From positions 117,160 to 181,159 of the forward strand of contig NZ_SBII01000010.1 in the NCBI RefSeq assembly GCF_004028155.1: a DNA stretch of 64,000 bases. Reading direction: 5' to 3'. Positions 28,476-38,839 of this stretch are shown piece after piece (position 1 is the first letter of the stretch; each line of letters starts with the position of its first letter). The notes under the pieces were generated by a model that saw nothing but the letters and a program-made list of their open reading frames with translations, did no database searches and was not told where the DNA came from. The stretch is from Flavobacterium cerinum (lineage in GTDB: Bacteria; Bacteroidota; Bacteroidia; Flavobacteriales; Flavobacteriaceae). A program made the position numbers and the translations under genes.

Positions 28476-30557
28476 TTAAAATTTCATTCTTTGTATCCGA
28501 ACAGCATTCAGTATAGCCAGTAAAGCTACACCTACATCAGCAAACACAGCTTCCCACATATTGGCAAGACCACCTGCACCAAGTATAAGTACGATGGCTT
28601 TTATAGAAAATGCCAGTACAATATTTTGCCAAACAATTTTTTTAGTTTGCTTACTAATATTTATTGCCATAGGTATTTTTGAAGGCATATCGTCTTGTAT
28701 TACAATATTGGCTGTTTCAATTACAGCATCACTACCAAGACCACCCATCGCAATACCTGCATCACTTAAAGCAATTACTGGTGCATCGTTCACTCCATCT
28801 CCCACAAATGCCACGCTACCATTACGGTCTCTGATTTCTTTTACTTTTTTAACTTTATCTTCAGGCAGTAAATCCCCATAAGCATTATCTATTCCTAATT
28901 GCCTGGCAACATGATCTACAACGGCACTTTTATCACCGCTTAGCATAGTAACTCTAATGTTCATTCTGTGTAACTTATCCACAGCAGCTTTTGCATCAAC
29001 TTTAATGCTATCCGAGATTGTGAGATAACCCGCAAATTTTCCATTGTAAGAAATAGCGATTACTGTATACACTATGTTCGAAGTGTCAGTATCATGACTG
29101 ATATTGAATTTGTCAAGTAACTTGAAATTGCCAACCAGCAGTTCATTTCCATTCACAGTAGTTTTCAGCCCATGTCCGGCTATTTCCTCCGTCCCCACCA
29201 GCTTGATAGTGTCATCTACTTCGCCTACATAATTGTGAATCGCAGTTGCCACCGGATGTGTACTCTGACTTTCTAAAGCATTGACTATTTTAAGAATTTC
29301 ATCTTTGTCAAATCCGGGGTTTATTATCACTTCCTGAACTTTGAAAACGCCTTCCGTCATTGTTCCGGTTTTATCGATTACCACATTCTGAACATTAGCA
29401 AGAATATCCAAAAAATTAGAACCTTTAAAAAGGATACCATTATGGCTTGCCGCTCCTATACCCCCAAAATATCCTAAAGGAATAGAGATTACTAAAGCAC
29501 AAGGGCAAGAAATAACCAAAAACACCAATGCTCTATACAACCAGTCGTTAAACAGATAGTTATCTACAAAGAGAGCCGGTAGAAGCGTAATGCCGATAGA
29601 AAGAAATACTATAATAGGCGTATATACCTTGGCAAACTTGCGAATGAACAATTCCGTTGGTGCTTTTTGAGCGGCTGCATCCTGTACCAGTTCCAATATT
29701 TTACTTAGCTTACTATCAGAGTAAGCAGCAGTTACTCTTATTTGGCTTACAGTAGTAAGATTAATCATACCCGCCAATACAGCGTCACCTTTCAATTTAG
29801 TGTCAGGTTTACTTTCTCCGGTAAGTGCGGAAGTATTATATGAGGCACTTTCAGAAATCAGTTCACCATCAAGTCCTAATTTTTCACCCGGTTTTAATTG
29901 AATAATATCTCCTATTTTTGCATCTTCAGCCTTTATAACTACTGGTCTTCTCTCTTTGAGTACGGTAACTTCATCCGGGCGTTGATCTAATAATGATTTA
30001 ATATTTCCTTTAGCTCTCGATACGGCAAGTGTTTGAAACACTTCACCTACTGCATAAAATAACATAACGGCTACTGCTTCGGGATATTCACCTATGGCAA
30101 AAGCACCCATTGTGGCAATAACCATAAGGAAGAATTCCGAAAAGAAATCTTTGTAACGGATACTCTCAATAGCTTCTTTAATTACGGGCAATCCAACCGG
30201 AATATATGCCACTATAAACCATCCCAATCTTAACCCTCCGGAAAACCAATCCTGTGGGAAATAATTATCCAAGCTAATGGCGGTTAACAATAAAATTAGT
30301 GAAACTGCCGCTGGCAAAAATAATTCAAATACAGTTTTGCCTTCAATATCATGGCTATGATCATGATCATGATCGTGTCCATGGCTATGATCATGATTCT
30401 TGTGCTCATGGTGTTCATTCTGTCCATGTTCTTTTCCATAAATTTTCTCCGTTCTTAAACAACACAACTGGCCTCCTAGGGCATCGTACTTATGTTGGTG
30501 CGCCTCATTTTTTTGAGGTTTTAAATGATCATCTATACTGCAGCATTGCTTTGACAT
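28476..30557 (-). CDS. P-type ATPase, Zn/Cd/Pb exporter type
   Basis: A 693-residue P1B ATPase. The N-terminus has no CxxC HMA domain but carries QCC and LCC pairs and a very His-rich stretch (about residues 45-72, runs of HDHDHDH). Core motifs are the membrane CPC in SCPCALVIS, DKTGTMTEG with the phosphorylated Asp, an STHPVA HP motif, and GDGVNDAPVIA. Helix 8 has the DxG-type end (ADVGVALL) seen in Zn/Cd pumps. It exports divalent soft metals. It is in the metal island with Fur-type and HMA neighbours. Confidence 0.93.
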   Translation of the reverse strand: MSKQCCSIDDHLKPQKNEAHQHKYDALGGQLCCLRTEKIYGKEHGQNEHHEHKNHDHSHGHDHDHDHSHDIEGKTVFELFLPAAVSLILLLTAISLDNYFPQDWFSGGLRLGWFIVAYIPVGLPVIKEAIESIRYKDFFSEFFLMVIATMGAFAIGEYPEAVAVMLFYAVGEVFQTLAVSRAKGNIKSLLDQRPDEVTVLKERRPVVIKAEDAKIGDIIQLKPGEKLGLDGELISESASYNTSALTGESKPDTKLKGDAVLAGMINLTTVSQIRVTAAYSDSKLSKILELVQDAAAQKAPTELFIRKFAKVYTPIIVFLSIGITLLPALFVDNYLFNDWLYRALVFLVISCPCALVISIPLGYFGGIGAASHNGILFKGSNFLDILANVQNVVIDKTGTMTEGVFKVQEVIINPGFDKDEILKIVNALESQSTHPVATAIHNYVGEVDDTIKLVGTEEIAGHGLKTTVNGNELLVGNFKLLDKFNISHDTDTSNIVYTVIAISYNGKFAGYLTISDSIKVDAKAAVDKLHRMNIRVTMLSGDKSAVVDHVARQLGIDNAYGDLLPEDKVKKVKEIRDRNGSVAFVGDGVNDAPVIALSDAGIAMGGLGSDAVIETANIVIQDDMPSKIPMAINISKQTKKIVWQNIVLAFSIKAIVLILGAGGLANMWEAVFADVGVALLAILNAVRIQRMKF

Positions 30558-30690
30558 ACATAATGGTTTTAATTCTAAAGCAAAATTATCAGTCTGTATT
30601 GGGAACCTGGTTGCAAATACAAAACAGATTTTATGTAGTCTTTAGTAACTGATTGCTCAAAATAAAGAGTAGCGTTTTCGTTAGCAGGAT

Positions 30691-31107
30691 CTAAAAGAAC
30701 CTGGAACAATTTTCGCAAATTCCTTTCATAACAAAATTGATGCTTTCCAGTAAGAATTTTTCAGGAAGTTGAATAGTTGGTATAGAAATACTTTCAAGGC
30801 AGTAGGTGTTGTGGCATCGATTACAATTGAAATGTATGTGCAGCTCGCCAAGCGTACACATACATGTTTCAACACAAATAGAATATTTCATTGAACCGGA
30901 ACCGTCGTCAATGCTGTGGATAAGCAAATTTTCATGAAACAAGGCTAAGGTCCTGAAAATAGTTGATTTGCTGACAGTCTCTAATTTGGTTTCTAGATCG
31001 GTTAAGCTAAATGCTTTTTCAAACTCAGACATTGTCCTGAATATCAACAATCTTACCGATGTGGGCTTTATATTCCTGTTTGATAATTTTTCTTCCAAAC
31101 TTTCCAT
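30691..31107 (-). CDS. Fur-family metal regulator
   Basis: A 138-residue Fur/Zur-type regulator: winged-helix N-terminus (KPTSVRLLIFRTM; SKSTIFRTLALFHE), then the dimerisation domain with HIHFNCNRCHNTYCLE and the structural zinc site CENC at the C-terminus. It lies 133 bp upstream of the ATPase gene on the same strand and probably controls it in response to Zn or a related metal. Which metal cannot be decided here. Confidence 0.9.
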   Translation of the reverse strand: MESLEEKLSNRNIKPTSVRLLIFRTMSEFEKAFSLTDLETKLETVSKSTIFRTLALFHENLLIHSIDDGSGSMKYSICVETCMCTLGELHIHFNCNRCHNTYCLESISIPTIQLPEKFLLESINFVMKGICENCSRFF

Positions 31108-31213
31108 CTTTATACTTTATTTATACTTCCATAACATATCTAAGAAAAGCGTACTGTAAATGGCTGTTGCTGCCAATCCAATGAAAGGTATTATACGAGA
31201 CTGACATTGCTAG

Positions 31214-31780
31214 TTACAGGTAATGTATGTAACCAATTTCAGCCAGGTACATACAGTTGTCGCAGTTATCATATTCAATAGTAGATTTAGCAGGTTGTTC
31301 AAAATTAGCTTTTAAAAAGGTTTCAGAAAATAAAGCATATGGCGGAAACTTTGCAATATGATTTTTGAGCATTTTATGAGCTTCCACCACAGGCGCACCA
31401 TAAAGTTTCTCAAATCTGCCAATTTTATATTGGATAAAAGCACCATAGTGTACGATAATTTTCAATGACAAGGGGATTTCCATAGCAAGCACTATTGATA
31501 GCCTGTCCACCTCTTCTTTAAAATTGTTATACATTTCTACTATTTGAGCTATTGTATCATCAAACGAGGGTATTTTATCATACTTGTAAAACAATACGGC
31601 ATCTCCTTCAATCTCAGAAACTTCGAGTGAAAGTTTATTACTGTCTATTATTGACTTCAGGAGGTTTTCAGTTATGTATTTCCCAATAGTCATATTTGTA
31701 TTTATAACAAAATCTGTAAAACCGGATATATCCGGAATCATCACCATTCCTGTTCCATATTGAGCAGTAAATTCTTTCAT
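31214..31780 (-). CDS. DUF2652 protein (cyclase-like fold)
   Basis: A 188-residue protein of the DUF2652 type: MIPDISGFTDFV near the N-terminus and SEIEGDAVLFYK are the two strands that in class III nucleotide cyclases carry catalytic residues, but full cyclase motifs are not seen. CDNC near the C-terminus is unusual. It lies 25 bp after the MFS gene, at the end of the efflux operon. Biochemical role unknown. Confidence 0.8.
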   Translation of the reverse strand: MKEFTAQYGTGMVMIPDISGFTDFVINTNMTIGKYITENLLKSIIDSNKLSLEVSEIEGDAVLFYKYDKIPSFDDTIAQIVEMYNNFKEEVDRLSIVLAMEIPLSLKIIVHYGAFIQYKIGRFEKLYGAPVVEAHKMLKNHIAKFPPYALFSETFLKANFEQPAKSTIEYDNCDNCMYLAEIGYIHYL

Positions 31781-31805
31781 AATATTAATTAATAAATGGT
31801 ACTAA

Positions 31806-33233
31806 TTACTGTTTAAGCGTTTTTATAGAAAAAGATGCAACGACTACAGCGATGGCACATACAATAGCTGCCGAGAAAAAGGCGGTTTGAAAACCTGCGT
31901 TAAGTGCAATAATATCAGTAGCGCCATCCGTTTTAACAGCATTGGTTTTTGCTGCAGCGATGGCTACTACAATGGCCAAACCTAAAGCCGAGCCAACTTG
32001 ATAGCTGGTATTGACCAATCCCGAAGCCAAACCCATTTCTTCAGGTTTGGCACCCGACATTGAAGCAATAGTTCCCGGAATATAAGCTAATGACATTCCG
32101 ATCGCTCCCAATAGAGATGCTGGCAATACATTGATAAGAAATGTTCCGTCAGGCGGAATAGCACTAAACAAAAGAAGCGAACCAGTAAGCGCTATTAATC
32201 CGACTATTAGATTTGTTTTAAAACCAAATTTGGCTACCAGCTTTCCTGTAACACCAACCATCAAAAACATGATAGCAAGAGTCATAGGTAGCAGCGCTAA
32301 CCCACTATTGAAGGCAGAATAATTCAAGGTTTGTTGTAAGTAGAGATTTAGAAAGAACCATAACGGTATCCAGGCCGCAGCCATTAAAGCCATCACCAAA
32401 TTGCCTCCTGAAAGATTGGGAACTTTAAAAATAGTCATAGGTACCAATGGTTCCTTTTTCTGCTTTTGGATAACAAAGAAGATAATAAACAACAGTAAAG
32501 AGAGACCAAGTAATCCTATAGTTTGCGGCGATTTCCATCCAGCCCCCTCTGCAGATACGATAGCATATACCGCCAACACCAATGCCGCTGTTGCCAAAAT
32601 TGCACCTGCAATATCCACTTTCCCTTTTTGGGTAGTACCTTTAAACAGCAGGCTTCGGCTATAAAACAACACTGCGAGTCCTATTGGAATGTTAATAAGA
32701 AATACCCAATGCCAAGAAAGCCATTCGGTAATTGCCCCACCTAGAAAAACTCCGGCAGAACCTCCCGCTGCGGCAGAAGCACCCCAAAAGCCCAATGCTT
32801 TATTGAGCTCTTTAGGATCTGTAAACTTAGATAACACTAAAGTAAGTGCAGCCGGAGCAATAAGCGCTGATCCTAAGCCTTGCAAACCTCTTCCTGTATT
32901 GAGTACTGCTTCAGACCAAGCTACGCCTGCCAAAAGTGATGCGCCAGAAAGTATGGCAAAACCCCACATAAAAACCTTACGGGCACCAAACAGATCCGAC
33001 AAGCGACCGCCCAGCAGCAAAAAGCCGCCAAGTAAAATAACGTATGCGTTAAAAATCCATTGCAGGCCACTCTGTGAATAACCAAGGTCCGCTTGTATTG
33101 CCGGCAGGGCTACCCCAATAATAGAGGTGTCCATAATCACTACAAATTGAGCTGTACATAGTAAAAAAAGTGCCGACCAGCGTTTGCTGTATGGAGCAGG
33201 ATTGTCCATGGGTTGTTTATTAATTTTATTCAT
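31806..33233 (-). CDS. MFS drug exporter, DHA2 (14-helix) family
   Basis: A 475-residue transporter with about 14 membrane segments. The family motifs are visible: motif A GGRLSDLFGARKVFMWG, motif B GRGLQGLGSALIAPAAL and the motif C-type stretch GASAAAGGSAGVFLGGAITEWLSWHWVFLINIPIG. DHA2 members expel drugs and dyes by proton antiport. It is 28 bp downstream of the TolC gene and is probably co-transcribed with the RND system. Confidence 0.93.
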   Translation of the reverse strand: MNKINKQPMDNPAPYSKRWSALFLLCTAQFVVIMDTSIIGVALPAIQADLGYSQSGLQWIFNAYVILLGGFLLLGGRLSDLFGARKVFMWGFAILSGASLLAGVAWSEAVLNTGRGLQGLGSALIAPAALTLVLSKFTDPKELNKALGFWGASAAAGGSAGVFLGGAITEWLSWHWVFLINIPIGLAVLFYSRSLLFKGTTQKGKVDIAGAILATAALVLAVYAIVSAEGAGWKSPQTIGLLGLSLLLFIIFFVIQKQKKEPLVPMTIFKVPNLSGGNLVMALMAAAWIPLWFFLNLYLQQTLNYSAFNSGLALLPMTLAIMFLMVGVTGKLVAKFGFKTNLIVGLIALTGSLLLFSAIPPDGTFLINVLPASLLGAIGMSLAYIPGTIASMSGAKPEEMGLASGLVNTSYQVGSALGLAIVVAIAAAKTNAVKTDGATDIIALNAGFQTAFFSAAIVCAIAVVVASFSIKTLKQ

Positions 33234-33261
33234 GTTTTTTTATTTAATTATCGGTGAGTAG

Positions 33262-34611
33262 TTATAGGCTTAAAAGCCCGAGAGCATGTTGTAACTCAAC
33301 ATGAAGCATTCGCAAATTGTATACAGCATTCAGATAATTTATCTTGGCTTGTGTCAATGCCAACTCAGCATCTGTAAGTTCAAGCCTTGAACCTAAACTG
33401 TTTTTAAAACGATTATCGATCATCTGATGGTTCAGTTCTGCAGACTTCACTGTTGTTTTTTGTATATCCAATTGTGAAATGGCTTCTTTCCATTTGCTTA
33501 TAATGGTGGCCAATTCAGTCTTAACCTCATCTTTTAAATCATTTAACCGTATCTCTTCCTGTTGTGTTTTAATTTTAGCTTGGTTTATCTGAGATCTGGT
33601 ATGGTTACCATTAAAAATAGGTACGCTAAGCTGCAAGCCCAAGAAAGAGGTTCTTGGCCAGGCGTATTCGCTAAATTTCATTTCATCGTCTTGTGCCTGC
33701 ATCTGATACTGTCCTATCAATGCCAACTGTGGCAACAGTTCTGCCTGAGCTGCCTTTAACCTTTTTTGCTGAAGATCAATAGTCAATTTTTGGATATTCA
33801 GATCTTTTCTATTCACTTCAGCAATCTGCAATGCTTCCTCAACTTGATAAAACGCACTGCTGTTTGTTGTAACATCAAAATCCAGTTGGTCAGTCAGTTC
33901 AATTTCGCCTACATCTTCCAGGCCTATAAGCTTTTTAAGTCCAATGCCGGATACCTCTATATTGTTTTTTAAATAGGAAACAGAGGATTTTAAATTTGCA
34001 ACAGCAATAAAGCTCCTCAATGTATCAGATTTCAATCCTCTCCCCTGTGCCAATAGCGACCGGGAATCTTGCAGTGCTTTGATATTCCGTTCAAGGCTTT
34101 GTTCTAGTAAACCAAGCTGTCGGTTCATCATCAGTATATCAAGATAGCGGGTAGAAACCTGAAGTGCTACACGGCTTTTAAGATCAGCCGTTTTTTCATT
34201 CTGAATCTTCTCATTAATTTTTGAGGCTTTTGTGAGTTGGTACTTGGTTGGTGCAAAAACAGGCTGATATAACGATACAAAAGCATTGTACGTATTTTTT
34301 CCGCCAACGGTTATGTCCTGCACTGGCTTACTTGTACCTGCAAATGATCCCGGAAGAAATATAACCTGCCTGTCAAAGTAATGGGAATAACCAGCGTTTG
34401 CCGAAATACTAGGTAGCAAGCCACCTTTTGTTTCCCGTGTCATTTCTTTGGCATTTATTTCTTCTAAAACCTGTATCTGCAGTGTTTTATTTCCTTGCTT
34501 TGCCATTTCCAATGCATCGGTAAGAGCCAGCGTTCTTTTTTGTGCATATAGTACATTAACGCTGCTTGTCAATAGCAATACTGTAACTATATATAAGATT
34601 TTTGTTTTCAT
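33262..34611 (-). CDS. TolC-family outer membrane efflux protein
   Basis: The protein has 449 residues from MKTKILYIV; a start nine codons upstream would overlap the RND gene, while the chosen ATG is preceded by AAAGAAGATAAA, a suitable ribosome-binding site. A signal peptide ends at LYAQ. Two repeats of the OEP fold follow, with long helices typical of the periplasmic barrel (LTDALEMAKQGNKTL; KINYLNAVYNLRMLHVELQHALG). It forms the outer membrane channel for the RND pump next to it. Confidence 0.93.
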   Translation of the reverse strand: MKTKILYIVTVLLLTSSVNVLYAQKRTLALTDALEMAKQGNKTLQIQVLEEINAKEMTRETKGGLLPSISANAGYSHYFDRQVIFLPGSFAGTSKPVQDITVGGKNTYNAFVSLYQPVFAPTKYQLTKASKINEKIQNEKTADLKSRVALQVSTRYLDILMMNRQLGLLEQSLERNIKALQDSRSLLAQGRGLKSDTLRSFIAVANLKSSVSYLKNNIEVSGIGLKKLIGLEDVGEIELTDQLDFDVTTNSSAFYQVEEALQIAEVNRKDLNIQKLTIDLQQKRLKAAQAELLPQLALIGQYQMQAQDDEMKFSEYAWPRTSFLGLQLSVPIFNGNHTRSQINQAKIKTQQEEIRLNDLKDEVKTELATIISKWKEAISQLDIQKTTVKSAELNHQMIDNRFKNSLGSRLELTDAELALTQAKINYLNAVYNLRMLHVELQHALGLLSL

Positions 34612-34634
34612 TTTATCTTCTTTGATATTTAAAA

Positions 34635-37600
34635 TCATAATTCTACAACAGGTCTGCTCACCTTCTCGTCATCTTCTTCCATAATAACTTTTTCACCTTT
34701 TTTGCTTGACAAATAAGAGTAAACAGCCGGGATAATGAACAAGGTTAATATTCCTGAAAAGACAAGTCCTCCGACAATAACGATCCCTAATGACTGACGG
34801 CTGTTAACTGTAAGTGCAATAGGCAATGCTCCGAATATCATCGCTAACGATGTCATCAAAATAGGACGGAAACGCTGCTCAGCTGCCTGTATGGCTGCCT
34901 CTCGTTTTGAAAGCCCTGTATTCTTAAGATGGTTGGCAAATTCAACGATCAATATCCCATTTTTGGTAATTAAACCTATCAATGTAATAATCCCGATCTG
35001 GCTGAATACATTTAAACTCTGCCCAAACCACGACAGGCTGAGAATAGCTCCTGTTATTGCCATTGGTACAGTAAGCATAATGGTAAGTGGATCACGAAGG
35101 TTTCCAAACTGGGCTGCCAGAATCATATAAATAAGCAGCAAAGCCAGGATTAGGGTAAAGGTTATATTTCCCTGGCTTTCTGTATAATCTCGTGACTGGC
35201 CGGCTAGTGTAGCCTTGAAATTTTCACCCAATACCTTTTTCTTTATCATCTCAATTTCCTGTATACCTTCGGCAAGGCTCACTCCTGGAGCCATTGCTGC
35301 CGAAACGGTAGCAGATGTATATTGATCATAACGGTAAATGGCGGCAGGACTTACGGATTCTTCTGTTGTTATCAGGTTGTTCAAAGGGATCATTTTACCT
35401 GTTGCCGAACGAACATAGATCGCGCTTAAATCACTTTTATCATTTCTATATTTACGGTCTAGCTGCCCTATTACTTCATATTGACGATCATCTCGCAGGA
35501 AATACCCATATCGCTGACCAGAGAAAGAGAGCTGCAATGTGTGAGCTACTTCCTCCATTGATACGCCCATTAACGCGGCTTTCTGACGATCTATATTTAT
35601 TTTTACCTCTGGTTTATTTATTTTAAGATCGGCATCAATAAACATAAGTTTTTTACTTTTGCGTGCCTCTGCCAAAAATTTAGGAAGTACAGCTGTCAGG
35701 GTATCGAGGTTTTGTGATTGCAATACAAATTGTATAGGCATACCTCCTCCATAACGGCTTCCGATAGTTGGTGGCAGATAAGGAAACAAAAGAAATCCCC
35801 TGAATTGCCCAGAGGCAGCACCATATTGATTGTATAAGTCCTGAACACTGTGCTTTCTGTCTTTTGGATCTTTAAGATAGATACTTTGCACAGCCACATT
35901 CACTGGTGCCGGAGCGGGAATGAAAGAAATAGCGACCATCGAATAGGTTTGATATAGTCCATCGGTAGAATCATTCACATATTTCCCAACTTCGATCATA
36001 TGTTTTTTCATATAGTCGAAAGAAACTCCCTCAGGGGCTACGGCAATAAGATTCATATTAGAACGATCTTCTATTGGTGCCAATTCTGAAGGAAGCCCTT
36101 TGCCTACAAAATAAATAAGTGCGGTAGTGCCTCCCAAGAATACCCAAGCTAACCACCTGGCTTTCATAAATGTGGTAAGCAAACGAGCATATCCATTATT
36201 TAAACGGACGAAAAAGGGCTCGGTAACACGGTAAAACCAACTTGGCCTTACTTTCTTTTTTAAAAAATAAGCACTTAACATCGGTGTAAGTGTCAATGCT
36301 ACAAAAGCCGATATCATTACGGAACCCGATACCACAATAGCAAACTCTTTGAAAAGCTGCCCGCTGATTCCTCCCATGAAAACAATTGGAAGAAAAACGG
36401 CTGCCAATGTAATCGTAGTGGAAATAACCGCAAAATAAATTTCTTTGGAACCTTTAAATGCAGCCTGTATGGGCGTCATTCCCTCTTCTATCTTTTTATA
36501 GATATTTTCAAGTACAACAATGGCATCATCCACCACCAGTCCTATGGCAAGCACCAATCCCAAAAGGGTCAATATATTGATAGAAAAACCAGCTACATAC
36601 ATTATGAAAAAGGCAGAGAGTATGGATACTGGAATAGCCAATACCGGAATAATGGTAGATCGCCAATCCCTTAGGAATAGAAAAATAATCAATACCACCA
36701 GTCCGAAGGCGATGAACAGGGTTTCTTCTACTTCTTTGATAGATTCCCGCACAGAACGGGTATAGTCGAAGCCGATAATCAAACGGTATTCAGACGGGAC
36801 TTCCTTGCGCAGCTGATCTAACCGCTTGTAAAATTCATCCACCACTTCAATAGCATTCGCACCACGCTGTATCTGAATAGCCACTCCGATACCAACACGG
36901 TTAAGGTTTCCAGTTTCGTTGATGATAGCGGTACGTTCGTTCACTTCACCCAACTCGGCCGAGCCAATATCCTTGAGATGAATTACCGTATTGCCCACTT
37001 GCTTGATGAGCATTTCTTCAAAATCTTTTACCGAAGTAAGACGACCCATTGTACGGATGCTCAGCTCACTGTTGCTTCCTTCTATACGCCCGGCAGGCAA
37101 ATCAATATTCTCCCTCATCAAGGCTTTGCGAATATCTGCGGGAGTAAGCTGATAGGCGGCAAGCTTTGCAGGATCAAATCGAAGACGCATTGCGTATTTA
37201 TGTTCTCCCACAATAGCTACGTTACTGATTCCGGGGATAGATTGCATTTTATCCTTGATCGTAGTAGATGCGAGATGACTTACTTCTTTTATGTCTTTGG
37301 TGTCACTTTCCACTTCCAGGAATGCCACCAGATTGTCTGGTGAAGACGCTTTTTGCACAATTGGCGGATCCACATCCGTAGGGAGTTGTTTGCGAGATTT
37401 TGCAACTTTGTCCCGGACATCATTCAGCGCATCCTCAATGTCCACTTCACGGTCAAATTCTATCGAAATAACACTTACCTGTTCTCTGGATTCCGAAGAA
37501 ATGGTACGTATTCCGTTCGCTTCTGCAATAGATTCTTCCATTGGGCGGGTAAGTTTGGATGCAATCACATCCGGGCTTGCACCGGGATAGAAAGTAATTA

Positions 37601-37739
37601 CCGAAATCACAGGCGGTTCTGTTAAGGGAAATTCCCGAACGCCTAATTGTTTCCATCCTACTATTCCTAAAATAATAAGCAGGAGGGAAAACACCCCGGC
37701 TAAAACCGGTTTTTTTATACTTAAAGATGATATACTCAT
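34635..37739 (-). CDS. RND efflux pump, HAE1 (AcrB-like) family
   Basis: A 1034-residue inner membrane pump with 12 membrane segments and two large periplasmic loops. The proton relay is intact: the Asp pair in IGLVVDDAIVVLEN and Lys in GLITKNGILIVEFAN. The N-terminus KKPVLAGVFS and the REFP and PGASP motifs match multidrug-type rather than CusA-type pumps. It is organised with TolC downstream and the adaptor upstream. Because the adaptor gene is out of frame, the pump may be inactive in this cell line unless the switch reverts. Confidence 0.95.
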   Translation of the reverse strand: MSISSLSIKKPVLAGVFSLLLIILGIVGWKQLGVREFPLTEPPVISVITFYPGASPDVIASKLTRPMEESIAEANGIRTISSESREQVSVISIEFDREVDIEDALNDVRDKVAKSRKQLPTDVDPPIVQKASSPDNLVAFLEVESDTKDIKEVSHLASTTIKDKMQSIPGISNVAIVGEHKYAMRLRFDPAKLAAYQLTPADIRKALMRENIDLPAGRIEGSNSELSIRTMGRLTSVKDFEEMLIKQVGNTVIHLKDIGSAELGEVNERTAIINETGNLNRVGIGVAIQIQRGANAIEVVDEFYKRLDQLRKEVPSEYRLIIGFDYTRSVRESIKEVEETLFIAFGLVVLIIFLFLRDWRSTIIPVLAIPVSILSAFFIMYVAGFSINILTLLGLVLAIGLVVDDAIVVLENIYKKIEEGMTPIQAAFKGSKEIYFAVISTTITLAAVFLPIVFMGGISGQLFKEFAIVVSGSVMISAFVALTLTPMLSAYFLKKKVRPSWFYRVTEPFFVRLNNGYARLLTTFMKARWLAWVFLGGTTALIYFVGKGLPSELAPIEDRSNMNLIAVAPEGVSFDYMKKHMIEVGKYVNDSTDGLYQTYSMVAISFIPAPAPVNVAVQSIYLKDPKDRKHSVQDLYNQYGAASGQFRGFLLFPYLPPTIGSRYGGGMPIQFVLQSQNLDTLTAVLPKFLAEARKSKKLMFIDADLKINKPEVKINIDRQKAALMGVSMEEVAHTLQLSFSGQRYGYFLRDDRQYEVIGQLDRKYRNDKSDLSAIYVRSATGKMIPLNNLITTEESVSPAAIYRYDQYTSATVSAAMAPGVSLAEGIQEIEMIKKKVLGENFKATLAGQSRDYTESQGNITFTLILALLLIYMILAAQFGNLRDPLTIMLTVPMAITGAILSLSWFGQSLNVFSQIGIITLIGLITKNGILIVEFANHLKNTGLSKREAAIQAAEQRFRPILMTSLAMIFGALPIALTVNSRQSLGIVIVGGLVFSGILTLFIIPAVYSYLSSKKGEKVIMEEDDEKVSRPVVEL

Positions 37740-37760
37740 AATACTAAGATTTGAAATAAA

Positions 37761-38839
37761 TTATTTGGATACAACAGCTTTTACAGGAGTTCCTTCACCT
37801 AGACGTAGCATGTTAGATACAATGATACTATCGCCAGTCGTGATACCCGATGTGATAACTGCATCCGTTTCTGTCCTGTTGCTTATGGTTACGCCCAAAG
37901 GTTTAGCCATGCCGTTTTTTATCACAAAAACAGTATATCCTTTCTCGCCGGGTGCTAAGGCTTCTGTTGGCACCATTATGCCTTTTGCTCCCTTATTGGT
38001 AACACGGAAATGGACTTTAGCAGACAAACCTGCCCTAAATTGTCCATCAGCATTATTTGCAATAGCTTGTACCTGCAAGCTCCTGCCTTGAACGTCCAGA
38101 CCCGGTTCGGTAGCACTTATGGTTGCCGAATACTCTTGGCCGGACAATTCGGAAGTAAACCTGACAGTATTCCCTGCCTGTATCAGTGGTATATATTTTT
38201 CCGGAACAGAGAAATTAATTTTGATCCTGCTTTGATCCTGCTTTGATCCTGCAGCATCACCAGCTCTACGCCAGGCGATACATAAGCACCCAAATGCACT
38301 TTTGAAATACCGATTTTTCCTGAAAATGGAGCCCGGATTACAGTCTTACTTAGATCTACAAGAAGTAGTTCTTGCTGTGCAACTAAGGATTGGAAACGCA
38401 TGACCGCCTCGTCATTTTCCTGAGGCCTAACCGTTTCGGTCTTTAAGAGATTGCCCATCCTCTCTTTATTCAGCCGAGCCAGCTCCAATTCGGCACCAAC
38501 CTGTTTTAAGCGGGATCGGATGTCGGCATCATACAATCTGTAAAGCACAGCTCCCTGGTCAACGTAACTACCTTCTTTAAAAGCTACCTGTGTAATTTTT
38601 TGAGGCAATTCACTCACGATAGAAACTTCACGATAAGGCATCATTGTTCCTACCACAGCTTCTTCTTGGTTGAGCTGCTCTTCCAGTGCGATGATAATGT
38701 CTACCGGCAGTTTGCTGGCATCTGCATTAGCTGTTGTTGTTTCTGGCGATTTATCAGTTTTGATTTCACAAGAAATCAATAAGATGCCCAATAAAGGAAT
38801 TAAAATCCCTAACCTTTGTGTGGTATGTTTGTATAACAT
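37761..38839 (-). pseudogene. RND periplasmic adaptor, out of frame through an 11-bp repeat
   Basis: The 5' frame (38183-38839) encodes a lipoprotein signal (LLISC), hairpin and lipoyl-like regions of a HlyD/MFP adaptor up to VELVMLQDQSRIK, then runs into nonsense and stops. The 3' frame (37761 to about 38220) gives the rest (EKYIPLIQAGN, then LSGQEYSATISATEPG to the end). The break is at three tandem copies of TTTGATCCTGC on the plus strand (38220-38252). With two copies the sequence reads QDQSRIKINFSVPEKY in frame. The gene is thus either freshly inactivated or switchable by slippage. Confidence 0.88.
38220..38252. repeat. 11-bp tandem repeat, three copies, inside the adaptor gene
   Basis: TTTGATCCTGC occurs three times without mismatch at 38220, 38231 and 38242. 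Eleven is not a multiple of three, so each gain or loss changes the frame. Two (or five) copies restore the adaptor; three do not. Confidence 0.95.

Noticed and set aside
36978..37625. Several plus-strand ORFs opposite the RND pump gene
   Set aside because: Antisense shadows of a long conserved gene; none has recognisable motifs.
34635..37739. CusA-type heavy-metal RND pump
   Set aside because: Although in a metal island, its motifs (REFP start, Asp pair in LVVDDAIVV) fit the multidrug HAE1 type better than the heavy-metal HME type.
38183..38839. A complete short adaptor protein of 218 aa
   Set aside because: The tail after SRIK is frameshift nonsense; the rest of the adaptor lies in the next frame and is restored by removing one 11-bp unit.
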